From Accumulibacter sp. (GTDB lineage Bacteria > Pseudomonadota > Gammaproteobacteria > Burkholderiales > Rhodocyclaceae): a DNA stretch of 5,330 nucleotides. Within the stretch, counting starts at the first letter, position 1. The number at the start of each line of letters is the position of its first letter. Location of the stretch: positions 1 to 5,330 of the forward strand of contig JAISNE010000121.1 of the NCBI GenBank assembly GCA_031276375.1, read 5' to 3'. The notes under the pieces were generated by a model. It did no database searches and was not told the DNA's origin. It saw nothing but the letters and a program-made list of their open reading frames with translations. Position numbers and translations under genes: made by a program. Below are positions 1 through 5,276 of the stretch, piece by piece.

Positions 1-95
1 CCCGGCAGTCCCCCTTCGACGAAAACCGTCTTGCCTTCGAGCCGGGTGACCCCTCGCGCCTCGTGATCGAGCGATTCAATGATTCCCACCGGCAT
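1..95 (-). CDS. rlmD: 23S rRNA (uracil-C5)-methyltransferase RlmD, N-terminal fragment (cut by window edge)
   Basis: Only the first 31 codons are present; the gene continues beyond the left edge. The translation begins MPVGIIESLDHEARGV and continues with a GKTVFVEGGLPG segment. This is the pattern of the N-terminal TRAM RNA-binding domain of RlmD/RumA enzymes (I-x-S-L-DHE-x-RG-V, then GK-x-VFVEG-LPG). Family members use S-adenosylmethionine to methylate the C5 of U1939 in 23S rRNA. The catalytic domain and iron-sulfur cysteines lie outside the window. The ATG at 95-93 is the first in its frame after an upstream in-frame TAA; a GGGGAC stretch just before it is a weak ribosome binding site. A TAAAAT at 131-126 could be a -10 box, but I found no good -35. 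The gene is probably transcribed separately from fruK, from which it is divided by 154 bases with a hairpin. TRAM domains also occur in other RNA methyltransferases such as RlmCD/TrmA-like proteins, so the exact target is inferred. Confidence 0.78.
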   Translation of the reverse strand, partial: MPVGIIESLDHEARGVTRLEGKTVFVEGGLP

Positions 96-175
96 CTGGC
101 GTCCCCGAAATCCGCGAAAGGCATGATTTTATCTTTCACCCGGATTTTCACGGAAGGCTTGGCGTAAAAGAATAT

Positions 176-233
176 TGGAGCGCGGGCGTCTCGCCCGCTT
201 CGTGTTTTTTGCGGGCGGGACGCCCGCGCTCCA
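176..233. repeat. GC-rich inverted-repeat hairpin, copy 1 (downstream of fruK)
   Basis: Two 23-base arms (176-198 and 211-233) pair along their whole length, with one G-T wobble at 191/218, around a 12-base loop TTCGTGTTTTTT. The sequence is nearly the same as the element at 3960-4018, in the same orientation, so it is a dispersed intergenic repeat and not a one-off terminator. It starts 16 bases after the fruK stop. On the minus strand it is followed by ATATTCTTTT, which is only moderately T-rich, so it may also stop or protect the fruK transcript. Read as protein it gives an AGVPPA...-like string, which I remember from many spurious small ORFs in GC-rich genomes; I take it as a repeat signature and not a gene. 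Confidence 0.85.
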
Positions 234-249
234 CTATGAAGAACGTCTT

Positions 250-1281
250 TCATCCTCCAGGGGGGCGGCAAGCGCCATGACCGTCAGGATGGCAAGTTTC
301 GGAAGCGGCCCAGACCTTTTCCACGCGGATCTTGCCCAGGGCGGTTTCGACTTTTTCCCTGAAACCGACTTTTCCCCTGAAACCGTTCCAGGGAAAGGGT
401 TTTTCCGCCGCGCTGTTTTTCAGCCAGCCCAGCGCAAAGGCCGTCGCCAGTCTTGCGGTGTGTTCCAGCGAGTACATCGCCGCCCAGGCGGCGGCGATGC
501 CGGCCATCATGGCGTCGCCCGCGCCGACGGTGCTGGCGATGCGTTCCGGTTCTCCCCGGACGCGCAGCGCCTCTTGCCGGTCGACGAACAGCGCGCCCTC
601 GCCGCCCAGCGATACCGCCACGAGCCGCAGGCCCCGCGCCAGCAGCAGTTGCGCGGCGGCGAGGATGTCTGCGTCGCGTTCGAGCGGCGCTCCCGCCCAT
701 TCGGAAAGCTCCCGGAGGTTCGGCTTGATGCCGTCGGGCAGAACGGCGTCGCCGGACAGGGCGCTGGCCAGAGCCGCCCCGTCGGCGTCGAGGAAAACCG
801 TGTGTCCCCGGCTTTTGAGCCTCCGCACGAGCGTCCGGTGGAAGTCGGGCGGGCAGCCGGGAGGAAGGCTGCCGGACAGCACCGCGATGCCGTTTTCGCG
901 GGAGAACAAGAGATCCGTCCTGGCCAGGAATTTTTCCCCGTCCTGTTCGGCCACCGAAAATCCATTGAGGTTGACGTCGGTCGTCCCCGCGGCATCGACG
1001 ATCTTGATGTTGGTGCGGTTTTCCCCGTCGACGCGGACGAAGGCGTCGTCAATGGAGAGGTCGGAAAAGTGGCGTTCGAAAATCCCCGCGTTGCCGGCGC
1101 CGAGAAAACCGCTCGCCGTGTTGTCCATTCCGTATCCGGCAAGGGCGGTGCTGACATTGACGCCCTTGCCGCCGGCCCGGGTGAAGTGGGTTTCGGCGCG
1201 CTGTACTTCGCCGGGGGTGAGTTTTTCCAGCCTGATGGTCAGATCGATCGCCGGATTCGGCGTGAAGGTGACGATTTTCAT
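250..1281 (-). CDS. fruK: 1-phosphofructokinase (PfkB/ribokinase family)
   Basis: 343 residues. The family transfers phosphate from ATP to fructose-1-phosphate, giving fructose-1,6-bisphosphate in the cytoplasm, the step after PTS uptake of fructose. PfkB-family signatures appear in order: the N-terminal TPNPAID (7-13), AGGKGVNVS (36-44), GSLPPG (137-142), KPN (186-188), SLGGEGA (224-230) and the second signature TVGAGDAMMAG (251-261), whose Asp256 is the expected catalytic base. The TPNPA start and GGKGVNV favour the 1-PFK/tagatose-6-phosphate kinase branch over ribokinase; fruB next door selects 1-PFK. The ATG at 1281 starts exactly at the conserved MKIVTFTPNPAID; a TGGAGT (1296-1291) about 10 bases upstream can serve as ribosome binding site. 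The protein is longer than the roughly 310 residues usual for FruK. The surplus is at the C-terminus: a duplicated hexapeptide (300-311) and a Gly/Pro/Cys-containing tail of about 20 residues. It lies 129 bases downstream of fruB, in the same orientation. Confidence 0.93.
   Translation of the reverse strand: MKIVTFTPNPAIDLTIRLEKLTPGEVQRAETHFTRAGGKGVNVSTALAGYGMDNTASGFLGAGNAGIFERHFSDLSIDDAFVRVDGENRTNIKIVDAAGTTDVNLNGFSVAEQDGEKFLARTDLLFSRENGIAVLSGSLPPGCPPDFHRTLVRRLKSRGHTVFLDADGAALASALSGDAVLPDGIKPNLRELSEWAGAPLERDADILAAAQLLLARGLRLVAVSLGGEGALFVDRQEALRVRGEPERIASTVGAGDAMMAGIAAAWAAMYSLEHTARLATAFALGWLKNSAAEKPFPWNGFRGKVGFREKVETALGKIRVEKVWAASETCHPDGHGACRPPGG
348..383. repeat. 18-bp tandem duplication inside fruK
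   Basis: Two adjacent 18-base units (348-365 and 366-383) differ at one position (T versus C). On the minus strand they encode GFRGKV and GFREKV, residues 300-311 of FruK. The unit is an exact multiple of three, so the frame is kept. It lies beyond the last recognisable kinase motif, in the C-terminal helical part, where it is probably tolerated. Confidence 0.85.
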
Positions 1282-1310
1282 CGAGAGTTGACTCCAGTTG
1301 GGAATGTTTT

Positions 1311-1353
1311 GCTCAGCACCTGTTCATGCTTTGCGCATGAACAGGTCTTGAGC
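1311..1353. repeat. Long hairpin between fruB and fruK
   Basis: Arms 1311-1329 and 1335-1353 form a 19-position inverted repeat. Its inner 12 pairs are perfect (ACCTGTTCATGC against GCATGAACAGGT), then come one C-C mismatch, one G-T wobble and five more Watson-Crick pairs (GCTCA/TGAGC). The loop is five bases. No T-run follows on either strand, so it is not a typical intrinsic terminator. It lies in the 129-base gap, 30 bases upstream of the fruK start. In the transcript it could stabilise or process the fruB-fruK message, or cause partial termination; as DNA the dyad could bind a dimeric regulator. It is unrelated in sequence to the GC-rich repeats at 176-233 and 3960-4018. Confidence 0.85.
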
Positions 1354-1410
1354 CGGTGAAACCCGTTGGGCGAAAAAAGCCTTGCCGCCCGCCGGCGAAC
1401 GCGGATCGAG

Positions 1411-3921
1411 TCATGACGACTCCAGCAGCGCATGGACTTCCTCCGGCGAGGCCAGCGAGAAGGCGCGGTCGGTCATTTCCTTGAGCTTGCCGTATTCCTG
1501 GGCGCGGAGAGCTTCCTTGACCGCCGGAATGTCGTGGGGAGTCATGGAAAGCTCGTCGACCCCCATTCCGGACAGGAGCAGCGCGCCGGTTTTTTCCCCG
1601 GCGATACCGCCGCAGACGCCGACGTGCCGGCGATGTTTCCTGGCCCCGTCCACGGCGGTCTTGATGAGCCGGAGCACCGCCGGATGGACACCGTCGGTTT
1701 CCCGCGCCAGGGCCGGATTCTGCCGATCCATGGCGAGGGTGTACTGGGTCAGGTCGTTGGTGCCGATGGAAAAGAAGTCCACTTCCCTCGCCAGGACTTC
1801 GGCCAGGATCGCCGCGGCCGGCACTTCGATCATGATCCCCAGGGAAATCGGCGGCGCGTCGAGCGCCCGGCGGACTTCCTCGCAAATCTTCCGGAGTTCC
1901 CGCAACTCATCCAGGTTGCTGATCATCGGAAACATCAACCTGATGTTCGCGCATTCCCTGGCCGAGCGGTAGATTGCCCGCAACTGGGGCAGCAGCAGGT
2001 CGCGCCGGCGCAGCAGGAGCCGCGCCCCGCGCACGCCGAGGAAGGGGTTCTCTTCCTTTTCCAGGGCAAGGCGCGGCATCTGCTTGTCGCCGCCGATGTC
2101 CAGCGCGCGGATGGTCAGGCCGCGCCCGTCCAGCGCCTTCGCCATGGCGATGTACGCCGCCGCCTGATCGTCCTCGCCGGGACTCTCTCCCCGTTCGAGG
2201 AACAGGAATTCCGTCCGCATCAGGCCGACGCCCTCGGCGCCCATGTCCAGCGCCGACGGAACCTGGTCGGCGTTGTTGATGTTCGCCGAGATCGTGAAGC
2301 GGCGCCCGTCGGTAGTCGTTGCCGGCAGGGCGCGGGTCCGGATCTGCTCCTTCCGGCGCGACTCCCGCCGATCACGTTCCCTGCCGGCGGCCGCCAGGAC
2401 TTCCGGCGAAGGATGGCGGTAGATGACGCCGCCGTCGCCATCGACGATCACCGGCTCGCCGTCCGCGAGATCGAGGATTTCCGCGCCGCAGGCCACCACC
2501 GTGGGAATGCCCAGGGTGCGGGCCAGGATCGCCATGTGCGAAGTCGGGCTGCCGAAAACCGTGACGATGCCGAGCACCCGGCCGGGGTCGATCTCCGCCA
2601 TGTCCGCGGGAGAAAGATCCTTTGCCAGCAGCACCGCCTTTCCGGCGGGCAGTTCGCGCCTTTTCCGGGCGGCGTTTTCCGGCAGCAGGAAGCCGAGCAC
2701 CCGGCGTCCCGCGTCGCGGATATCCGCCGCCCGCGCCGCGAGCACCGCGTTGTCCATGGCCTCGAAGCTCCTCGCCAGTTCTTCCACCGCGCTGTTCCAC
2801 GACCAGGCCGGGCCGTGCCCGTTCACCATGTGGAATGCGCAGGCGGCGATCAGCTCGCGGTCTTCGAGGAAAGCGTCGTGGGTCTTGAAGATCGCGGCTT
2901 CCGCGACGCCCAGCCTTCTGCCCGTATCGTCCATCACCGCCCTGATCTGCTGCCTGGCCTTGCTCACCGCGTCTGCCAGCAGCGCCGCGCCGCGATCCAG
3001 CGACATGGGGATATCCGGAACTTCGATGTCCCCTGGGCGGATCGAGAACACGTTTCCCAGGCAAAAACCCGGCGCCGCCGCCGCGCCGGCGATGCCATCC
3101 GCGTTCGCGTTCCCGGCCCAGGACGGTTTCGCGGCGGAAGCCACGGGCTCTTGCGCGGCCCGCGCCCTGGCGGCCTGTTCCTTTTCCGCGGCGCTCAAGG
3201 AGGCGATGATCTGGAGGAAGCGTTCCAGCGCCGGCCCGGCGCCGGGGCCGTCGGCGGAAACGGTCAGCCGGTCCCCCGCCTTCAAGCCCAGATGCAGCAA
3301 GGCCACCAGTTGTCTCGGATCGGCGCTCTTCCGTTCGTGACGGACGCGCAACAGGGCGGTGGATTCCCTGGCGCTTTCCGACCAGATCAGGGCGGGCCGC
3401 GCGTGCAGCCCCGCCGGGTAATCCAGGACCCATTCCCGCGCCACGGCGAAATCGGGCAATGCCTTGCCTTCCTCTTCTTCCTCCGTCCGTTCGAGGAAGG
3501 CGGCCTTCAATTCCGCTTCGTCCAGGGTCTGGCTGAGCCGGGACATTCTCGATTGGTCCTGCAGGAGGCCGGTCATCCGCTTCAGGATGGCGATGTGCCC
3601 GTCCCCCGCGGCGGCGATGGCGACGATCAGGGTCGCGCGGTTTCCCCCGCCCCAATCGACTCCCGCCGGCGACTGGAGAACCGCCAGCCCGTCGCGCTTC
3701 ACCCCGCCCTTGTCTTCCAGCGCGCCGTGGGGAATCGCCAGCCCCGCGCCCAGCCAGGTGTTGGCGGTCTCCTCCCGCCGCAACATGCTCCGCGCGTAGT
3801 CCCTGTCCACGCAGCCCGCGGCGAAAAGCAGCGCGCAAGCCTCGCGGATGGCGTCTTCCTTGCTGGCAAAGGCCATCCCGAGCCGCATGATCAGCTCGGG
3901 ACGCCGGCTTTCTTCATTCAT
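1411..3921 (-). CDS. fruB: Fructose PTS multiphosphoryl transfer protein, EIIA(Fru)-HPr-EI fusion
   Basis: 836 residues, near the size I recall for the Rhodobacter/Xanthomonas-type protein. It would carry phosphate from PEP through EI and HPr to EIIA, which hands it to the membrane EIIBC. EIIA occupies about 1-150 with the phospho-acceptor at His65 (GLAIPHG). HPr occupies about 157-245 with His173 (GLHARPA). An Ala-rich linker (about 246-275) leads to EI, about 276-836. EI shows phospho-His462 (SPTSHMAILAR), Arg569 (GLMRTEFLFLER), Arg605 (IRALDIGGDK), ENPFLGVRG (624-632), Glu699 (MIEVPAAA), Asn722-Asp723 and Arg733 (GTNDLTQYTLAMDR), and the acid/base Cys770 (GVCGG). All expected active-site residues are therefore present and the protein looks functional. 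The HPr position matching regulatory Ser46 is Gln204, so HPr-kinase control of this domain is unlikely. The start is fixed by an AAGGAGGG directly upstream. Fructose specificity follows from the fusion architecture and adjacent fruK; no EIIBC gene is in the window. Confidence 0.95.
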   Translation of the reverse strand: MNEESRRPELIMRLGMAFASKEDAIREACALLFAAGCVDRDYARSMLRREETANTWLGAGLAIPHGALEDKGGVKRDGLAVLQSPAGVDWGGGNRATLIVAIAAAGDGHIAILKRMTGLLQDQSRMSRLSQTLDEAELKAAFLERTEEEEEGKALPDFAVAREWVLDYPAGLHARPALIWSESARESTALLRVRHERKSADPRQLVALLHLGLKAGDRLTVSADGPGAGPALERFLQIIASLSAAEKEQAARARAAQEPVASAAKPSWAGNANADGIAGAAAAPGFCLGNVFSIRPGDIEVPDIPMSLDRGAALLADAVSKARQQIRAVMDDTGRRLGVAEAAIFKTHDAFLEDRELIAACAFHMVNGHGPAWSWNSAVEELARSFEAMDNAVLAARAADIRDAGRRVLGFLLPENAARKRRELPAGKAVLLAKDLSPADMAEIDPGRVLGIVTVFGSPTSHMAILARTLGIPTVVACGAEILDLADGEPVIVDGDGGVIYRHPSPEVLAAAGRERDRRESRRKEQIRTRALPATTTDGRRFTISANINNADQVPSALDMGAEGVGLMRTEFLFLERGESPGEDDQAAAYIAMAKALDGRGLTIRALDIGGDKQMPRLALEKEENPFLGVRGARLLLRRRDLLLPQLRAIYRSARECANIRLMFPMISNLDELRELRKICEEVRRALDAPPISLGIMIEVPAAAILAEVLAREVDFFSIGTNDLTQYTLAMDRQNPALARETDGVHPAVLRLIKTAVDGARKHRRHVGVCGGIAGEKTGALLLSGMGVDELSMTPHDIPAVKEALRAQEYGKLKEMTDRAFSLASPEEVHALLESS

Positions 3922-3925
3922 CGAT

Positions 3926-3933
3926 CCCTCCTT
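3926..3933 (-). promoter_or_regulatory. Strong ribosome binding site of fruB
   Basis: Read on the minus strand, AAGGAGGG is followed by ATCG and then the ATG at 3921. The near-perfect match to the anti-Shine-Dalgarno sequence decides this start over the internal methionines at residues 12 and 16. It is stronger than the site in front of fruK, which would favour more FruB than FruK per transcript. Confidence 0.8.
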
Positions 3934-3959
3934 GTGGAAAAAGCAGCGTGAAAGCGCAT

Positions 3960-4018
3960 TGGAGCGCGGGCGTCTTACCCGTTTCGTGTTTTTTTGCGGG
4001 CGGGACGCCCGCGCTCCA
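3960..4018. repeat. GC-rich inverted-repeat hairpin, copy 2 (between aroE-like gene and fruB)
   Basis: Arms 3960-3982 and 3996-4018 (23 bases each) pair with three G-T wobbles and one A-C mismatch around a 13-base loop TTCGTGTTTTTTT. The right arm is identical to that of copy 1 at 211-233. The left arm differs from copy 1 at three positions (TTACCCGT against TCGCCCGC), and the loop has one extra T. Orientation matches copy 1. It fills most of the 129-base gap between the aroE-like stop and fruB. No T-run follows it on the minus strand, so read-through into fruB is possible. Confidence 0.85.
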
Positions 4019-4050
4019 TCGTGAAAAAAATGGCCGTTGACCGGGCCGGT

Positions 4051-4875
4051 TCAGGCTCCGCCCAGAATGCGGCCCAGCATGGTCTCGTAAAGCGCCACCG
4101 GCGCCGGGACACCGGTATACAACTCGAACTGCTTGCAGGCCTGGTGCATCAGCATCCGGGTTCCCGACACGCAGACGCAGCCCACGGCGGCGGCCTCGTC
4201 GAGGAGCGCCGTTTTGGCGGGGACGAAAACGGCATCGAACACCAGGGTGCGGGGGACGATCCTGTCCCGCTTCAAAACGCTCTCCCGGGATTTGAAACCC
4301 ACGGCGGTGCAGTTGATCAACATGTCGTAAGCCAGGCTCCGGTCCACCCGGTCGATGGATCCCCCGAATTCGATGTCGAAGAGGCGGGCCGTTTTCTTGC
4401 CCCGCTCCCGATCCCGGTTGAAAAGAACGATGTCGCCGGTATATTGCTTCAAGGCCCACAGCACGCTCTTCGCTCCGCCCCCGGCGCCCAGGACCACGAT
4501 TCGTTTTCCCGTGGGGTCCGCCGCCTCGCGCAGGGCGGCAATGGCGCCCCAGGCGTCGGTGTTGTAGCCGGTCAGCTTCCCCTGGTCGTTCACGATGGTA
4601 TTGACCGCCCCGATTTCCTCCGCCGTCGGGTCCAGGGCGTCGAGAAACGGGATGACCCACTCCTTGAAAGGCATGGTCACCCCCAGACCGCGGATGCCCA
4701 GGGCGCGCATGGCGACGATCGCTTCCCCGGCCCCGGAAGGCTCGAAGGACACATAGGTGTAGGCCAGCCCCTTGGCCCGGAAAGCCTCGTTGTGCAGCCT
4801 GACGCCCATCCCGCCGATGCTTCCGGCAATGGACCCGCAAAGCACGGGGTGGGAAACAGGGACTTTTTCACTCAT
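4051..4875 (-). CDS. Shikimate dehydrogenase-like oxidoreductase (AroE family, SdhL/HI0607-like)
   Basis: 274 residues, the usual AroE size. Family members reduce 3-dehydroshikimate to shikimate with NADPH, or act on quinate or related compounds. Visible landmarks are Lys71 in GVTMPFK (the catalytic lysine position), Asn92 in GAVNTIV, Asp107 in GYNTD, the Rossmann loop LGAGGGAK (129-136), Asn153-Arg154 (NRD, a position that usually contacts the NADP 2'-phosphate) and Gln245 near the C-terminus. The normal Ser-x-Ser that holds the shikimate carboxylate is changed: the aligned stretch is GSIAGSIGGMG (14-24), leaving Ser19 but Gly in place of the second serine. Also, the usual NVT before the catalytic Lys is GVT. 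The segments ALGIRG...MPFKE and VNTIVND...YNTD resemble the SDH-like clade typified by H. influenzae HI0607, as I remember it. A housekeeping AroE role is therefore doubtful, and I give no symbol. It is the first gene of the apparent aroE-like/fruB/fruK group. A clear GGAGG precedes the ATG at 4875. Confidence 0.85.
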   Translation of the reverse strand: MSEKVPVSHPVLCGSIAGSIGGMGVRLHNEAFRAKGLAYTYVSFEPSGAGEAIVAMRALGIRGLGVTMPFKEWVIPFLDALDPTAEEIGAVNTIVNDQGKLTGYNTDAWGAIAALREAADPTGKRIVVLGAGGGAKSVLWALKQYTGDIVLFNRDRERGKKTARLFDIEFGGSIDRVDRSLAYDMLINCTAVGFKSRESVLKRDRIVPRTLVFDAVFVPAKTALLDEAAAVGCVCVSGTRMLMHQACKQFELYTGVPAPVALYETMLGRILGGA

Positions 4876-4882
4876 TGCTTTT

Positions 4883-4887
4883 CCTCC
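4883..4887 (-). promoter_or_regulatory. Ribosome binding site of the aroE-like gene
   Basis: GGAGG on the minus strand with a 7-base spacer (AAAAGCA) to the ATG at 4875. Its ideal placement supports the chosen start. Confidence 0.75.
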
Positions 4888-4945
4888 GGTGACGAAAACT
4901 CTGATTGCGGCCCGGTTTCTGCGGCCTGATTCTTGTTGGAAAAGC

Positions 4946-4973
4946 AGTCTATACGAAACTTTTAGGAAGTCAA
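4946..4973 (-). promoter_or_regulatory. Candidate sigma70 promoter for the aroE-like/fruB/fruK group
   Basis: On the minus strand TTGACT (4973-4968, five of six matches to the -35 consensus) is followed after 16 bases by TAGACT (4951-4946, four of six to the -10). Immediately upstream of the -35 lies an A/T-only stretch (about 4990-4975) suitable as an UP element, and this is the only strongly AT-rich part of the window. The transcript would start near 4940 with a leader of about 65 bases. An overlapping TATAGA is a poorer -10 because the spacer would be 14. A GAAACTTTT word (4955-4963) falls inside the spacer and could be an operator. Confidence 0.55.
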
Positions 4974-5016
4974 CAAAAATATATAAAAATCATTTCAGAA
5001 ACATAAAGAAACTTTC
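4955..5016. promoter_or_regulatory. Candidate operator cluster (GAAACTTT / TTTCAGAAA words)
   Basis: Three related words are spaced through the control region: GAAACTTTT at 4955-4963, TTTCAGAAA (a perfect dyad around one base) at 4993-5001, and GAAACTTTC (also a perfect dyad around one base) at 5008-5016. Two similar words recur near the divergent regulator: TTTCAGAAA at 5242-5250 and GAAAGTTTTC at 5247-5256. Short repeated operators of TTTC/GAAA type are known for DeoR-family repressors. The first word lies between the -35 and -10 boxes. AT-rich DNA makes chance matches likely, so this is a hypothesis. Confidence 0.3.
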
Positions 5017-5161
5017 AAAACGACGGATTTCATCGGCGCGAGGCAGCGGAGGCCCCTGGGCGTGAGGAAATCGGAGCGGCTTTACCGGCTGGAAGGCAGA
5101 TGCCGCGCCCCGGCGGTGGGAGGAGAAACGCAAGTCAGGCAAGCCGGCCCGACATCGGCTG

Positions 5162-5190
5162 TCGAGAAGGCGATTGCCGTGGCGTACAAT
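5162..5190 (+). promoter_or_regulatory. Possible promoter of the DeoR-type regulator gene
   Basis: TACAAT (5185-5190, five of six to the -10 consensus) is preceded after 17 bases by TCGAGA (5162-5167, four of six to the -35). The transcript would begin near 5197, giving a leader of about 80 bases with the CAGGCG/CGCCTG hairpin (5212-5226). The surroundings are GC-rich, so a chance -10 match is less likely than in the AT-rich core, but the -35 is weak. Confidence 0.35.
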
Positions 5191-5211
5191 GAAGCTTCGC
5201 CGGAGGCATGA

Positions 5212-5226
5212 CAGGCGTTCCGCCTG
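5212..5226. repeat. Small inverted repeat in the regulator leader
   Basis: CAGGCG and CGCCTG pair perfectly (six pairs) around the loop TTC. An overlapping alternative stem pairs CCTGC (5223-5227) with GCAGG (5237-5241). These could fold in the leader RNA or form an operator half-site pair. No function is evident. Confidence 0.4.
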
Positions 5227-5276
5227 CTTCCTTTCGGCAGGTTTCAGAAAGTTTTCATCGGGCGGTATCTCACGCG

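Larger units (their letters stand above)
4876..5276. other. Divergent control region between the aroE-like gene and the DeoR-type regulator
   Basis: This is the longest stretch without a convincing gene, about 400 bases. It has a GC-rich leader of the aroE-like gene (4876-4945), an AT-rich core (about 4946-5030) with the candidate minus-strand promoter and operator words, and a GC-rich segment (about 5031-5276) leading to the regulator. The last segment contains a possible plus-strand promoter, a small inverted repeat (CAGGCG TTC CGCCTG, 5212-5226) and a weak 49-codon reading frame from a GTG at 5062 that I do not accept as a gene. The size and base composition fit two divergent promoters. 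Confidence 0.65.

Noticed and set aside
176..233. Hairpin as a simple intrinsic terminator of fruK
   Set aside because: It is repeated almost unchanged at 3960-4018 between two co-oriented genes and lacks a clean T-run, so a dispersed repeat is the better description, although a terminating role is not excluded.
175..1359. Plus-strand open frames opposite fruK (from 175 and from 332)
   Set aside because: They run antisense to a clear PfkB kinase, include the hairpin repeats as coding sequence and show no family motif.
1432..3951. Plus-strand 839-codon open frame opposite fruB
   Set aside because: It mirrors fruB almost exactly, has low-complexity Arg/Gly/Gln/Pro/Ala-rich composition and no recognisable motif. 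Long antisense frames are expected opposite GC-rich genes; fruB on the minus strand has every family motif.
1282..4050. Both intergenic gaps around fruB are exactly 129 bases
   Set aside because: The two gaps share no sequence and hold different hairpins, so the equal length looks like coincidence.
3914..4840. Minus-strand frame overlapping the aroE-like gene and running into the 3960-4018 repeat
   Set aside because: It is an out-of-frame shadow of the aroE-like gene, and its C-terminal AGVPPAKKHETGKTPAL string is merely the translated repeat.
4975..4995. TATAAA on the plus strand as a promoter for the regulator
   Set aside because: No acceptable -35 lies at the right distance, the start would be almost 300 bases from the gene, and the AT-rich tract is better explained as an UP element for the minus-strand promoter.
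5062..5211. Small 49-codon gene from GTG at 5062
   Set aside because: There is a plausible ribosome binding site, but no recognised family and only moderate GC bias at third positions, and it overlaps the likely regulator promoter. Kept only as a low-interest observation.
5208..5276. Upstream start (ATG 5208) for the DeoR-type regulator
   Set aside because: The GGAGG is only one base from the ATG, too close to work well, and the added residues do not look like a DeoR N-terminus, whereas ATG 5277 gives the canonical ML-x-x-ER start.
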